Assembly (NCBI RefSeq): GCF_000447795.1
Contig: NZ_AUNI01000020.1
Location: 124,001-188,000 of the forward strand
Reading direction: 5' to 3'
Source: Bacteriovorax sp. Seq25_V
GTDB taxonomy: Bacteria > Bdellovibrionota > Bacteriovoracia > Bacteriovoracales > Bacteriovoracaceae
DNA length: 64,000 nucleotides
The notes under the pieces were generated by a model. That model did no database searches, was not told where the DNA came from, and was given only the letters and a program-made list of their open reading frames with translations. Both the position numbers and the translations under genes were made by a program. Every line of letters starts with the position of its first letter. The first letter of the stretch is position 1. Below are positions 23,388 through 32,074 of this stretch, one piece after another.

Positions 23388-24935
23388 ATGTTAGATAGTG
23401 CAATGTTAGAACAATTAAAATCAGTATTCACAAAGCTTGAGAATCAAGTTGAATTGGTTCTAAGAACTTCTGATCACGCTAAGCAAGCAGAGTTAAAAGA
23501 AATGTTAACTCAACTTTCTTCAACATCAGATAAGATAGTTTTGACAGAAGTTGCTGACGGGAAGTCTTATCCAAGCTTCTATATTAAATATGATGGTAAA
23601 GAGAATGGAATTGCTTTTGAAGGTATTCCTGGTGGACATGAGTTCACGTCACTTATTCTTGCAATTCTAAACTCAGACAAGCAAGGAAAATTACCTGATG
23701 ATATGATCATCAATAGAATTAAGAAATTAAAAGGGCCAATAGCTCTTAGAACATATATTTCACTTTCATGTGAAAACTGTCCAGAGGTTGTCCAGGCGTT
23801 AAACTTAATGGCAATCTTCAATGAAAACTTCTCTCATACGATGGTTGATGGAGAATTCGTTCAGGAAGAAATTTCTTCTCTGGGTATCCAAGGGGTTCCA
23901 AGTGTTATTGGTGAGGGAAAACTTATTAGTTCAGGAAAAATATCATTACCAGATCTTATTAAGAAACTTGAAGAAAAATACGGGGTTGAAGAAGGTGGAG
24001 AAGTAAAAGAAGTAGACCTTGGTCTCTATGATGTTGTTGTAGTTGGTGGTGGCCCAGCTGGTGCATCTGCTGCCATTTACAGTGCTCGTAAAGGTTTAAA
24101 GACTGCTGTAATTGCGGAAAAAGTTGGTGGCCAGGTTCAAGATACAAAAGGGATTGAAAACTTAATCTCTGTTCCATATACAGAAGGTCCTGAGCTCGCG
24201 GCTAAACTCGCAGGGCATATGGCCGAATATGATATTCAAATTCTTGAGCATCGTAGAGTTTCAAAAGTTGTAAAAGATAAGAATTCATTCTTAACTTTAG
24301 ACTCTGGAGAGAAGCTTGAAACAAAGTCTCTTATCGTGACAACGGGAGCGAAGTGGAGAGAGTTAAATATTCCTGGTGAGAAAGAATATATTGGACGTGG
24401 TGTAGCATTCTGTCCACACTGTGATGGCCCATATTACAAAGGAAAAGATATTGCAGTTGTTGGTGGTGGAAACTCTGGTGTTGAGGCAGCAATCGATCTT
24501 GCTGGCATCGTAAAGAGTATTACACTTATTGAATTTGCTCCAGAACTTAAGGCCGATCAAGTGCTTGTTAAAAAACTTGAGTCTCTTCCAAATGTAAAGA
24601 TTTTAAAAAATGCGAGAACACATGAAGTCGTTGGTAACGGCGAAAAAGTTGTTGGTCTTTCATATGAAGATAGAAGCAACGGTGAAATCAAGAATCTCGA
24701 GCTTGATGGAATTTTCGTTCAGATTGGTCTTTTACCAAATAGTGCTTTTATCAAAGATGTTGTTGAGACAAATAAATTTGGAGAAATTGTAATCGATGAA
24801 AAATGTCGTACGAGTGTTCCAAATATATATGCCGCAGGAGATGTAACAACTGTACCATTTAAGCAAATCATTATCGCAATGGGAGAGGGAGCGAAAGCAG
24901 CCCTGACTTCATTTGAAGATCACATGATTAGTTAG
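23388..24935 (+). CDS. ahpF: alkyl hydroperoxide reductase subunit F (NAD(P)H:AhpC disulfide reductase)
   Basis: This is a 515-residue flavoprotein. An N-terminal double-thioredoxin-fold domain carries Cys128-x-x-Cys131 (CENC). The FAD-binding GGGPAGASAA is at 220-229, the active-site pair Cys342-x-x-Cys345 (CPHC) follows, then the NAD(P)H-binding VVGGGNSGVEAA (357-368) and a C-terminal AAGDVTTVPFKQ FAD motif. It passes electrons from NADH through FAD and both disulfides to AhpC in the cytoplasm. The start at 23388 has GAGGAAAG in front. The operon with ahpC is clear from spacing and function. Confidence 0.97.
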   Translation: MLDSAMLEQLKSVFTKLENQVELVLRTSDHAKQAELKEMLTQLSSTSDKIVLTEVADGKSYPSFYIKYDGKENGIAFEGIPGGHEFTSLILAILNSDKQGKLPDDMIINRIKKLKGPIALRTYISLSCENCPEVVQALNLMAIFNENFSHTMVDGEFVQEEISSLGIQGVPSVIGEGKLISSGKISLPDLIKKLEEKYGVEEGGEVKEVDLGLYDVVVVGGGPAGASAAIYSARKGLKTAVIAEKVGGQVQDTKGIENLISVPYTEGPELAAKLAGHMAEYDIQILEHRRVSKVVKDKNSFLTLDSGEKLETKSLIVTTGAKWRELNIPGEKEYIGRGVAFCPHCDGPYYKGKDIAVVGGGNSGVEAAIDLAGIVKSITLIEFAPELKADQVLVKKLESLPNVKILKNARTHEVVGNGEKVVGLSYEDRSNGEIKNLELDGIFVQIGLLPNSAFIKDVVETNKFGEIVIDEKCRTSVPNIYAAGDVTTVPFKQIIIAMGEGAKAALTSFEDHMIS

Positions 24936-25011
24936 AAAAATATTCATATCTATTTACACCTTGTTTTGCTAGTGATAATAAAGTTTGATCAGTGAAACAA
25001 GGTGGTCTAAG

Positions 25012-25488
25012 TTGAAAACTCTAATCTCGATTCTAATAATTTCAAATATTTATGCTTTAGAAGTGCTAACAGCAAAGAACCAAAAATTCGTTACAACTTT
25101 CCAAAATTATGCGTGTAAGAGCTTTAGAGATAAGGCCTCCACACCAACTGAGCTTGCGGAATTAGACATGGAGTTTACCCTCTTAGGGGTCTCTGATAGC
25201 ACCCGTAATATCACAATGGACCTAATGTCTTCTGATGGGAGTTGTTCTTATCACGCATACTTTTCACGTAAAAAAGGGGAGAAGTTTTTAAACTTTGAAT
25301 CTTCTGTTGCTGTTGGTGATGAAGTTTGTACTAGTAAGAAAGAGGCAATTGATGCTCTTATGGTAAATGGTTTTAGATATGTGATTAAGTTTAATGCTTA
25401 TATTTCTCTACTCTTTATGACTAAAGTTAATAATGAGTGTTTAGAAACTTCTGGTAATAATCTCGTCGAGTTTACTTGGGAGATTTAA
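25012..25488 (+). CDS. small exported protein of unknown function
   Basis: The open frame begins at 24985. The TTG at 25012 follows AAGGTGG and gives a signal peptide (MKTLISILIISNIYA), so I place the start there, giving a protein of 158 residues. The mature part has four or five cysteines, a possible pair of disulfides, and no recognised domain. It is probably periplasmic or secreted. A bidirectional-looking hairpin follows and separates it from the convergent exported-protein gene. Confidence 0.6.
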   Translation: MKTLISILIISNIYALEVLTAKNQKFVTTFQNYACKSFRDKASTPTELAELDMEFTLLGVSDSTRNITMDLMSSDGSCSYHAYFSRKKGEKFLNFESSVAVGDEVCTSKKEAIDALMVNGFRYVIKFNAYISLLFMTKVNNECLETSGNNLVEFTWEI

Positions 25489-25495
25489 ATAGATA

Positions 25496-25529
25496 AGAGC
25501 TTGGTTTCTAGGCCAAGCTCTATATTTTT
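25496..25529 (+). terminator. terminator between convergent genes
   Basis: AGAGCTTGG (25496-25504) pairs perfectly with CCAAGCTCT (25513-25521) around an 8-nt loop, with a T-rich stretch (TATTTTT) after it on the plus strand. Confidence 0.8.
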
Positions 25530-26112
25530 ATAATTCGTCAGATACTTCGATTGTCATTTTTAAATGATCCGTACAAGCAAGTGTGTCACCATCTACAGAA
25601 CATTCCATATCACTAAATTGGATATCACTAGAGATTTTAAATTCATCTGTGTCAATATTTAAATGCTGTAATTGTGCAAGACCTGACTGTTCTAATTCAT
25701 CTTTATATATGGCGAGAAGTTCTTCCTTTGAGATTGTAAGTTCTTTTAAGTTTCCAGTGAATGATTTTTTCATTTTTGCATTTATTTCAATATCAATATT
25801 CTCTTGTCTTCCGTTAGCGTCGATTTCTTTATCTACATATTGTATAGTGTTCTTCCCTGTAACTGTAATACGTTTGAGATGAGCATTCTTATCATCTCTT
25901 TGGCTTACGTCTTCTGATTTCTCTAGCATTGTTTCGCCATCATCAGAAAACTTAAAAGATACATTTCCGCTCGCTAGTGAGTATGACTTAATAAAATCAT
26001 TTTTCGCCATCTTTTTATAGAAAGTTTTAGATGTTAAATTTGTTCCAATTTCAATTTTTAAGGCATACGTCGATGTTGATAAAAGTGCGCAAGCAAGTAA
26101 TAACTTTTTCAT
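25528..26112 (-). CDS. exported protein of unknown function
   Basis: This is a 194-residue protein. The frame runs further upstream to 26169, but the ATG at 26112 has GGAGA in front and begins a good signal peptide (MKKLLLACALLSTSTYA). The mature part is rich in Lys, Asp, Glu, Ser and Thr with alternating hydrophobic residues, which suggests a beta-rich periplasmic domain of lipocalin or YceI-like size. There are two cysteines near the C-terminus. No family is recognised. It follows the metalloprotease and thioredoxin genes on the same strand, 93 bp after the protease stop. Confidence 0.6.
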   Translation of the reverse strand: MKKLLLACALLSTSTYALKIEIGTNLTSKTFYKKMAKNDFIKSYSLASGNVSFKFSDDGETMLEKSEDVSQRDDKNAHLKRITVTGKNTIQYVDKEIDANGRQENIDIEINAKMKKSFTGNLKELTISKEELLAIYKDELEQSGLAQLQHLNIDTDEFKISSDIQFSDMECSVDGDTLACTDHLKMTIEVSDEL

Positions 26113-26205
26113 GTTGTCTCCAGTTTTATGAAATAAAATTATTTCTAGATTACCTGGAGAAGCGTTCATATTCAGGTTTATTGAAATTTATTTAGGGGTG
26201 TAGAT

Positions 26206-26940
26206 TTAGTTTACACCATCGTTAAAATACCAGCACTTAGGATAGCTCTCGTTTAAAATCCCTGCTTTAAATGTATCGAGACGGCATTGAGGAGCTGGAT
26301 GTTCTTCCATTGTTTGGGTGACAATACTTGAATCTTGTCTAGTCAATTTTGGAAACGGAAAGCGATTACCTCTTCTGGTATTTGATAATTTGTGTGAAAA
26401 CTCGGCAGTATTTTTTCCACTTAGAATGAGGCGCTGGCAAAGATAATCATTGCTTGCACAAAGGCCAATTTGGCTGGACTCGTCTTTATGCATCTTCATG
26501 AAATTCTGATTGTCTTCGTTAGCGATATATTCTTTAAGACAAGTATTTGTTGCATAGTAATCACTCTTTCCTTCAACCGTGGCCCATCTTCCTTGTTTGT
26601 AGGGAACTCCGCCAAAATGATGGCCAAGCTCATGGCAAAGTATTGTCTGAAAAGTTTGAATGTTCATTTGTTTGTGACGTATAAGTCCACCAAGAATTGT
26701 GATAACCATTAGGCCATCTTCTCTGGAAGCATATGCATTAACGTCATTTCTTTCCCAGGCCAGCCTGACCTCGAGATTGGACATATTATAAAATCCTCGA
26801 AAATTATCAAGCTCTATCTCGTAGAGTTCTCTATTAGATTTTTCCATGAAAGTATTATCAACTTCAACTGTCTCCATATTCTCAGGCAAGAAAGATGCAA
26901 GTGTTTGAAGTGATAAGAGGATAAGAAAAAAGCTTTTCAT
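26206..26940 (-). CDS. secreted zinc metalloprotease with a C-terminal Cys motif (paralogue 2)
   Basis: This is a 244-residue protein with a signal peptide (about residues 1-16). It has HELGH at 103-107, the downstream ligand region VEGKSDYYATNTCL (Glu123, Asp127), and near the C-terminus QCRLDT..AG......KCWYFND with Cys219 and Cys236, 17 residues apart. All three blocks are shared with the protein at 7836-8732. It is predicted to be a Zn2+ protease of the periplasm or outside the cell. It has four further cysteines, so disulfides are likely. A thioredoxin-like protein is encoded immediately upstream, 7 bp away. The substrate is unknown. Confidence 0.75.
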   Translation of the reverse strand: MKSFFLILLSLQTLASFLPENMETVEVDNTFMEKSNRELYEIELDNFRGFYNMSNLEVRLAWERNDVNAYASREDGLMVITILGGLIRHKQMNIQTFQTILCHELGHHFGGVPYKQGRWATVEGKSDYYATNTCLKEYIANEDNQNFMKMHKDESSQIGLCASNDYLCQRLILSGKNTAEFSHKLSNTRRGNRFPFPKLTRQDSSIVTQTMEEHPAPQCRLDTFKAGILNESYPKCWYFNDGVN

Positions 26941-26947
26941 AAAAATC

Positions 26948-27385
26948 CTAGAGGCTTAAGAAGATAAAAGCACCAATAAAAATGACTAGTAGTAAAATGA
27001 TTAAGATTTCAAATGAGTATGACTTGTTTTGTTTTTCAACTTCAAATTGTCCGTGCTCTCGAAAATAAGGTTGGTCGATATTTGTAATTACGAATTCTAA
27101 ATCTCTAAATGGAGTGACACCGTAGAATGAGTAAAGAATTTCTCTGCCTTCACAGATGTGAATTGTTGGCACCGATCTAATTTCAAAATGACTTGCAAGT
27201 TCAGGACTTTGGTCTGTGTCGACTTCAAAGAGTTTTATTTCAGGATAGCTTTCACGAAACTTTTCTAGAACAGGTTTCATCGTTTGGCATGGACCACATG
27301 TTTCAGATCCAAACTTAATAATATAGGGTCTGTTAAGAGCATTAACAGATGAGTCAAAATTTTCTGATGTTAAAATATAATCCAT
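26948..27385 (-). CDS. thioredoxin-domain protein with a C-terminal membrane anchor
   Basis: This is a 145-residue protein. The thioredoxin domain starts at the N-terminus with Cys30-Gly-Pro-Cys33 and has the cis-Pro loop in SVPTIHI (about 82-88). A charged linker leads to one hydrophobic helix (about 124-144) that ends the protein. No N-terminal signal is present, so the simplest topology is a tail-anchored protein with its catalytic domain in the cytoplasm. That is unusual for a thioredoxin. It is encoded with the secreted metalloprotease, whose cysteines might need handling, but the predicted sides of the membrane do not match. Confidence 0.8.
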   Translation of the reverse strand: MDYILTSENFDSSVNALNRPYIIKFGSETCGPCQTMKPVLEKFRESYPEIKLFEVDTDQSPELASHFEIRSVPTIHICEGREILYSFYGVTPFRDLEFVITNIDQPYFREHGQFEVEKQNKSYSFEILIILLLVIFIGAFIFLSL

Positions 27386-27482
27386 TTAAAAATTTTAGGT
27401 GATGGACCACATTTTGATAAGACGCAGCGAGTACTTTGATTAAATGCTTATCTTTTAACTCTTGTTTGTATATAGTGAGGAT

Positions 27483-28850
27483 ATGGAAAAGAAAGAACTC
27501 AAAGCAAGTCTCACTCAAGGTAATATTCTTTTACAACTAATCTCTTTAGCGTTACCGATGTCATTTGGTGTTTTTAGTATTATTGGATTTAACCTCGTCG
27601 ATACTTTCTTCGTTGGTCAGCTTGGAAGTTTGGAGCTTGCTGCCATGGCGTTTACTTTTCCTATACCAATGCTTGTGGGATCAATCTCTTTTGGTATTGG
27701 TACTTCAACAGCCTCTTTTACCTCTCAGGCCATTGGCGCAGGTCGAGTAGAGGAAGTTAAGCAGTACACAAGTTATAGTCTTCTCCTTGCTATCGTTATA
27801 GTCTGTATCGTCGCAGTTCTAGGATATTCAACAATTGATTGGCAATTTCGCTTGATGGGAGCAGATGATACGGTTCTTCCTCTTATCCGTGAGTATATGC
27901 AAATTTGGTATCTTTGTACGCCGTTTACTGTTATTCCGATGGTTGGAAATAATATTATGCGCTCACTTGGAGATACTAAGAATCCAGCAAAGATCATGGC
28001 AGTTGCGGGGATTGTAAATATCATCTTAGATCCTATTCTCATTTTTGGTTTAGGACCAATTGAGCCAATGAGACTACAAGGTGCTGCCATCGCCACGATG
28101 ATATCAAGAATCTTAACACTTTTTGCTTCACTTTATATTCTTCATACAAAGTATGGTGTAATCAAAAATCCTTTTAAAAACTTTAAGGAACTTTGGAAGT
28201 CATGGACCGATATTATCTGGCTTGCAATTCCTGCGACTTGTACAAATATTGTTTCTCCTATTTCAATGGCCATCGTTACAAGAATGGTTTCAAATTATGG
28301 AAATAAAGTTGTCGCAGGTTTTGGTGTCGGAACTCGTATCGAGTCCTTTATGACTATTCTGCTTATTGGACTATCAGTTAGTCTTGGCCCATTTGTTGGG
28401 CAGAACTTTGGTGCTAAGAATTTTGAAAGAATAAATAAGGCGATTCGTTATGCTAATATTTTTCCAATACTTTGGGCCGCATTTTGTTTTTTAGTTATGT
28501 ACTTTTTCTCTGATAATATTAGTGCGCTTTTTAACGATGATGTTGAAGTAATGAGTGCCGCAAGAAGCTACCTACTTATTATTACGATAGGAATAATTGG
28601 TAATGGGGTCCTTTTAAATATTGTTAATGTTTTTAATGTTATTAAAAGACCCAAAGTATCTCTCGTGGCCAATGCTTTTAAGATGTTCATTATCTATCTG
28701 CCATATGCTTTCATCTTACGTGGGACGTTTCATGAGTATGGAATTTACTACGCCGGCCTTACTGCCCATCTGGTAACTGGATTCTTTGCTTATATCTACT
28801 TGAAAAAAACTTTTAAAGATATTGCCGGAAATCAAGCTCTTAATTCGTAG
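27483..28850 (+). CDS. MATE-family multidrug efflux pump
   Basis: This is a 455-residue protein with about 12 transmembrane helices arranged as two similar halves. The first helix segment reads SLALPMSFGVFSIIGFNLVDTFFVGQLG, typical of the MATE N-terminus (DTFFVGQLG). The second half opens with an equivalent VGQNFGAKN segment. It extrudes cationic drugs or metabolites using a Na+ or H+ gradient in the inner membrane. ATG 27483 with adjacent GAGG is preferred over the upstream in-frame TTG at 27462. A weak hairpin with a T run (28851-28875) follows. The substrate is unknown. Confidence 0.92.
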   Translation: MEKKELKASLTQGNILLQLISLALPMSFGVFSIIGFNLVDTFFVGQLGSLELAAMAFTFPIPMLVGSISFGIGTSTASFTSQAIGAGRVEEVKQYTSYSLLLAIVIVCIVAVLGYSTIDWQFRLMGADDTVLPLIREYMQIWYLCTPFTVIPMVGNNIMRSLGDTKNPAKIMAVAGIVNIILDPILIFGLGPIEPMRLQGAAIATMISRILTLFASLYILHTKYGVIKNPFKNFKELWKSWTDIIWLAIPATCTNIVSPISMAIVTRMVSNYGNKVVAGFGVGTRIESFMTILLIGLSVSLGPFVGQNFGAKNFERINKAIRYANIFPILWAAFCFLVMYFFSDNISALFNDDVEVMSAARSYLLIITIGIIGNGVLLNIVNVFNVIKRPKVSLVANAFKMFIIYLPYAFILRGTFHEYGIYYAGLTAHLVTGFFAYIYLKKTFKDIAGNQALNS

Positions 28851-28901
28851 CGTCTAATAAGAGACGTTGCTTTTTGGTGAATTTATTTATTTAATTTGGC
28901 C

Positions 28902-29444
28902 ATGAAAAATCTAATCAAAATTTGCACACTTACCTTTATTTCTCTTGTAACATTTGCTGGATCAATTCCTCATTACGACAGGTATCCGCAAACTCCTGCG
29001 ATTCCTTACGAAGAAGATATCTTAGACTTCTATTCAACGAAAACAGCTTATGGTGAGTTTTCAAACTTTGCTCTCTTTCCAATCACAATTAATGGAGTTC
29101 TTTGGCCGACGTCTGAACATTATTATCAGGCACATAAGTATGAAGCAGCTGATCTCCAAGAGTGGGTAAGACAAGCGCCTTCACCATATGAGGCAGCAAT
29201 GAGAGGAAGAGATAAAAATATTCCAAAACGTGCAGACTGGGATTCTTATAAAGATATTGCGATGGATGTTGCTGTAAGAGCAAAATTCACTCAGTATGAA
29301 GTCTTAAAAGAGCTACTACTTTCAACTAATGATAGTGAGATATTCGAACATACCAAGAATGATTGTTACTGGGGTGATTGTGGTGATCGCACAGGTAAGA
29401 ATAAGCTTGGAAAACTACTGATGACAATTAGAGCAGAGCTTTAA
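28902..29444 (+). CDS. NADAR-family protein with a predicted signal peptide
   Basis: This is a 180-residue protein. Start 28902 (ATG) is preferred to the TTG at 28896. Residues 1-21 look like a cleavable signal peptide. The NADAR (COG3236/DUF1768) domain follows: FSNF (53-56), WPTSEHYYQAHK (68-79), RADW (110-113), YWGDCGDRTGKNKLGKLLM (156-174). Known members hydrolyse N-glycosidic bonds of riboflavin-pathway intermediates or reverse ADP-ribosylation, and they are cytosolic. An exported copy would need a different substrate, for example ADP-ribosyl groups or nucleotides of prey. The signal peptide call is by eye. The 3' end overlaps the convergent kinase gene by 4 bp. Confidence 0.8.
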   Translation: MKNLIKICTLTFISLVTFAGSIPHYDRYPQTPAIPYEEDILDFYSTKTAYGEFSNFALFPITINGVLWPTSEHYYQAHKYEAADLQEWVRQAPSPYEAAMRGRDKNIPKRADWDSYKDIAMDVAVRAKFTQYEVLKELLLSTNDSEIFEHTKNDCYWGDCGDRTGKNKLGKLLMTIRAEL

Positions 29445-30496
29445 TAGTAGTAATCATCGTCTCCATACCCATTGCCATATCCATTCGAAGGACCTTTAAT
29501 CGTCCTTAGTTGTTCATTGAGATCATATATCTGCTCTGCCCAGTATTGATCTGTATTAAAGTAGGGAAAATTCTCTTTGAAAATTGGATCATCCCATCTC
29601 TTGGCCATCCAAGCGGCAAAGTGGATATAACGTAGAGCTCTCAGTGGTTCAATTAACTTTAGCTCTTCATAATTGAAGCTTCTCATTGAGTCGTAGGCCT
29701 CAAGAAGAACCATTCGATCATTAAGTGCTTCCTCATCGATACCGGGAACGACTAGCCAGATATCTTGAACTGCAGGACCCATTAACATATCGTCAAAGTC
29801 AATGAAGTAAGGGATGTCGTCGCGATAAATGATATTACCTTTGTGACAATCTCCATGGATACGAATATTTTTAATATTTTTAAAAAGGGGAGAGCTCACT
29901 TCACAAATCTCTCGCACAACGCTCTCATAGCCTTTGGCATATTGCGGAGGAATAATATTTTTTTCTAAAAGAAAATCGAGGTTCTGTTCTCCATAGGTTT
30001 TTGTATTAATTGATAAGCGGTGACTTGCCACAGAGCTTGCACCAATATTATGAATTCTTCCAAGCGTTCTTCCCATGATTTGCAGCTGTTCTTCATTGAG
30101 TTCTTCTGGTGCTCTTCCTCCTTTCTTTGGGAAGAGGCAGTAGTAGATATCATGATCTTTCAGTTTAAATAAAGTTTCACCATCAATAACAAGGGGGGCG
30201 ATGACTGGAAGCTCTTGCTCGTCAAGATCAAGCAGGAAGCGATGCTCATCGCGTATCTGATCTTGATTCCATCGTCCTGGTCGATAAAATTTAGCGACAA
30301 TGAACTTATCACTAGGACTTTTAATCTCGTTTGTTGGTCTTTCTATTTCTATCTCATACACCCTGTTCTCCATACTTCCTAATTGGAGGCAACGACCTGT
30401 TGTCGTTATTTTCAAGGCCTCGACAGCATCAAGAACAATTTCAGGTGTTAAGTGAAAGAAGAATTGTGTTTCATTACCCCAAACGTAGTTTGTCAT
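29441..30496 (-). CDS. srkA: stress-response Ser/Thr kinase, SrkA/YihE type
   Basis: This is a 351-residue protein of the aminoglycoside-phosphotransferase/choline-kinase fold. AKFYRPGRW carries the ATP-binding Lys. The catalytic loop IHGDCHKGNIIY and the metal-binding FIDFDDMLMGP are diagnostic of SrkA (RdoA). In E. coli this kinase protects against stress-induced cell death. The last residues form a Gly-Tyr-Asn-Asp run (GNGYGDDDYYY) not seen in the E. coli protein, so a family-specific tail is likely. It is cytoplasmic and divergent from a nucleotidyltransferase gene. Confidence 0.88.
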   Translation of the reverse strand: MTNYVWGNETQFFFHLTPEIVLDAVEALKITTTGRCLQLGSMENRVYEIEIERPTNEIKSPSDKFIVAKFYRPGRWNQDQIRDEHRFLLDLDEQELPVIAPLVIDGETLFKLKDHDIYYCLFPKKGGRAPEELNEEQLQIMGRTLGRIHNIGASSVASHRLSINTKTYGEQNLDFLLEKNIIPPQYAKGYESVVREICEVSSPLFKNIKNIRIHGDCHKGNIIYRDDIPYFIDFDDMLMGPAVQDIWLVVPGIDEEALNDRMVLLEAYDSMRSFNYEELKLIEPLRALRYIHFAAWMAKRWDDPIFKENFPYFNTDQYWAEQIYDLNEQLRTIKGPSNGYGNGYGDDDYYY

Positions 30497-30573
30497 AAAT
30501 TCCTTTATTGTAAAAAGGTGATTGATTTGTCAGAATTATACTAGAAGCCGTATTTAATGGGAAAGGAATAAGT

Positions 30574-31212
30574 ATGAGCGGTGTTAATTCAGATAAATTA
30601 CTTGAATTCTTATTAGAGAATATCGATATTAAAGTTGCAATCATGTACGGTTCAATGGTTCGTGGCGACTATACACCAAAAAGTGATATTGATATTCACT
30701 GCTTTTACGAAGGTGATGCTCCCGAGTGTTTCAACCTTGAGTTTGAGGGGCGTTTTCTTGATTGCTGGCTTGAACCGATGTCAAAACTATCAAAGATCAA
30801 TGACTTCTCTCAATATATGAAATTAAAGAACGCCAAAATCATTCTTGATGATAAGCAACAAGGTGAACGTCTTGTTCAAGGTGTTCGTAATTATATCGGC
30901 GAGGGTCCTGCTCAAATTGGTGGTGCTCTTCGAAATAATCTCGTACTTTGGCTACAGCGCACGTATGATCGATTGCAAAGAGGTGATGACGAAGCTAACT
31001 ACAGAAGAGTGAGTCTCTTAAAAGATATTCTTGAGATCTTTTGTACATTAAATGGGATGTGGTTCTTCGGTAGTAAAGAAACTCTATTATCTTTAAGAAT
31101 GACTCACCCTGATTTCTACTTTGTATACTCTGAAGCACTTAAGGACCCTGCTGATCTTCTAAAAATTAAGAAAGTGGTTAACTTAATTGTAGGAATGGAG
31201 ATAAAAAAGTAA
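30574..31212 (+). CDS. nucleotidyltransferase-domain protein
   Basis: This is a 212-residue protein. The N-terminal Pol-beta-like nucleotidyltransferase domain has YGSMVRGDYTPKSDIDIH (residues 25-42) with the Gly-Ser and Asp-x-Asp catalytic pattern (Asp38, Asp40). The C-terminal half is helical and resembles the HEPN-like or kanamycin-nucleotidyltransferase C-terminal region. Members transfer AMP or other nucleotides to small molecules, RNA or proteins. No separate HEPN partner gene lies beside it, so a classic MNT/HEPN toxin-antitoxin pair is not evident. The substrate is unknown. Confidence 0.75.
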   Translation: MSGVNSDKLLEFLLENIDIKVAIMYGSMVRGDYTPKSDIDIHCFYEGDAPECFNLEFEGRFLDCWLEPMSKLSKINDFSQYMKLKNAKIILDDKQQGERLVQGVRNYIGEGPAQIGGALRNNLVLWLQRTYDRLQRGDDEANYRRVSLLKDILEIFCTLNGMWFFGSKETLLSLRMTHPDFYFVYSEALKDPADLLKIKKVVNLIVGMEIKK

Positions 31213-31290
31213 TTTCTTCCCAGTTTTTTATTGATTTTTCCTCTTCCCATTTTAAGTTAGAATAATTAAGTCGCTTGAAAAGGAATAAAG

Positions 31291-31665
31291 TTGATTAAAT
31301 TGCTCGCTATCATATTTATCTCTAGTCTCTATGTTTTTGCATCTCCTGTTGAAAATTACAAGAACGCGAGAAAGCAAAATATTCTTGAATACACAGTCTT
31401 TGGTATTGATGAGTGTCTAAAGAGAAATGAGGCTCTCTTTGTCGTAGGGCCAGGTGAAGTTCCGGAAGGAAAAATTCAAGTTGGCACACCTGAATATTTT
31501 AATTTCCTTGCAACTTGCTTTAAGAGTGTATCCACACTTAAGTGTGTTGGAAAAGATAATTGTATTATTAAAAAATCGATGCAAAAGCGTCTCGAGAACG
31601 TGAAGTATCTGGATAAGGTTCTCTCCAAATTTGAAGGAACGATATCGCAAAAAAAAATAGAATAG
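31291..31665 (+). CDS. small exported protein of unknown function
   Basis: This is a 124-residue protein starting with TTG behind AAGGAATAAAG, with a signal peptide (residues 1-17). The mature part has four cysteines (around residues 42, 92, 99 and 104) and a basic, helical C-terminus. I recognise no family. It lies 8 bp before the response regulator gene, so the two are probably in one operon. That may mean it is part of the signalling unit rather than an unrelated secreted protein. Confidence 0.55.
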   Translation: MIKLLAIIFISSLYVFASPVENYKNARKQNILEYTVFGIDECLKRNEALFVVGPGEVPEGKIQVGTPEYFNFLATCFKSVSTLKCVGKDNCIIKKSMQKRLENVKYLDKVLSKFEGTISQKKIE

Positions 31666-31673
31666 GATAGCAA

Positions 31674-32039
31674 ATGAAGCCCTTTTTAATTGTTGATGAC
31701 AATCATGATGTTTTGAGCTTTTTAAAGTGGGAACTTCAAGAATTTGGTGCAATTTCGATGCAGGCGGATAATTGCCAGGATGCAATTGAGGTTATTAAAG
31801 AAATTGAGCTCGAAGCTATCTTCCTAGATATCGTTTTAGGGCATGAGAGCTCAGAGCAAATAATCACTTTTATTCGTTCTGAAGAAAATACCCTTAACAA
31901 AGATGTCAGGGTTGTTCTTATGAGTGGCCTAATCGACCAGGAATTCAGTCATAAATATCATGATAAATTCTACCAAATACTTGAAAAACCGTTCTCATCT
32001 GAGCGCTTACTCCAGGTCTTAAAACAGTTGAGTTCTTAA
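31674..32039 (+). CDS. single-domain response regulator (REC)
   Basis: This is a 121-residue receiver domain only. The acidic pocket is Asp8-Asp9, the phosphoacceptor is Asp52 (IFLDIVLG), the switch Ser is in VVLMSGL, and the lysine is in LEKPFSS. With no output domain it acts as a phosphate-transfer or protein-binding module, CheY- or Spo0F-like. The nearest kinase gene is on the other strand at 34782-36089, and the HPt-REC gene follows that one. RBS AGGATAGC precedes ATG. Confidence 0.9.
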   Translation: MKPFLIVDDNHDVLSFLKWELQEFGAISMQADNCQDAIEVIKEIELEAIFLDIVLGHESSEQIITFIRSEENTLNKDVRVVLMSGLIDQEFSHKYHDKFYQILEKPFSSERLLQVLKQLSS

Positions 32040-32074
32040 CTCAAGATTTTTAATAGATATACCGAAAAGTATTT

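Noticed and set aside
30574-31212. MNT/HEPN toxin-antitoxin pair
   Set aside because: The nucleotidyltransferase domain has no adjacent separate HEPN gene, and its own C-terminal region is of normal length for stand-alone enzymes.
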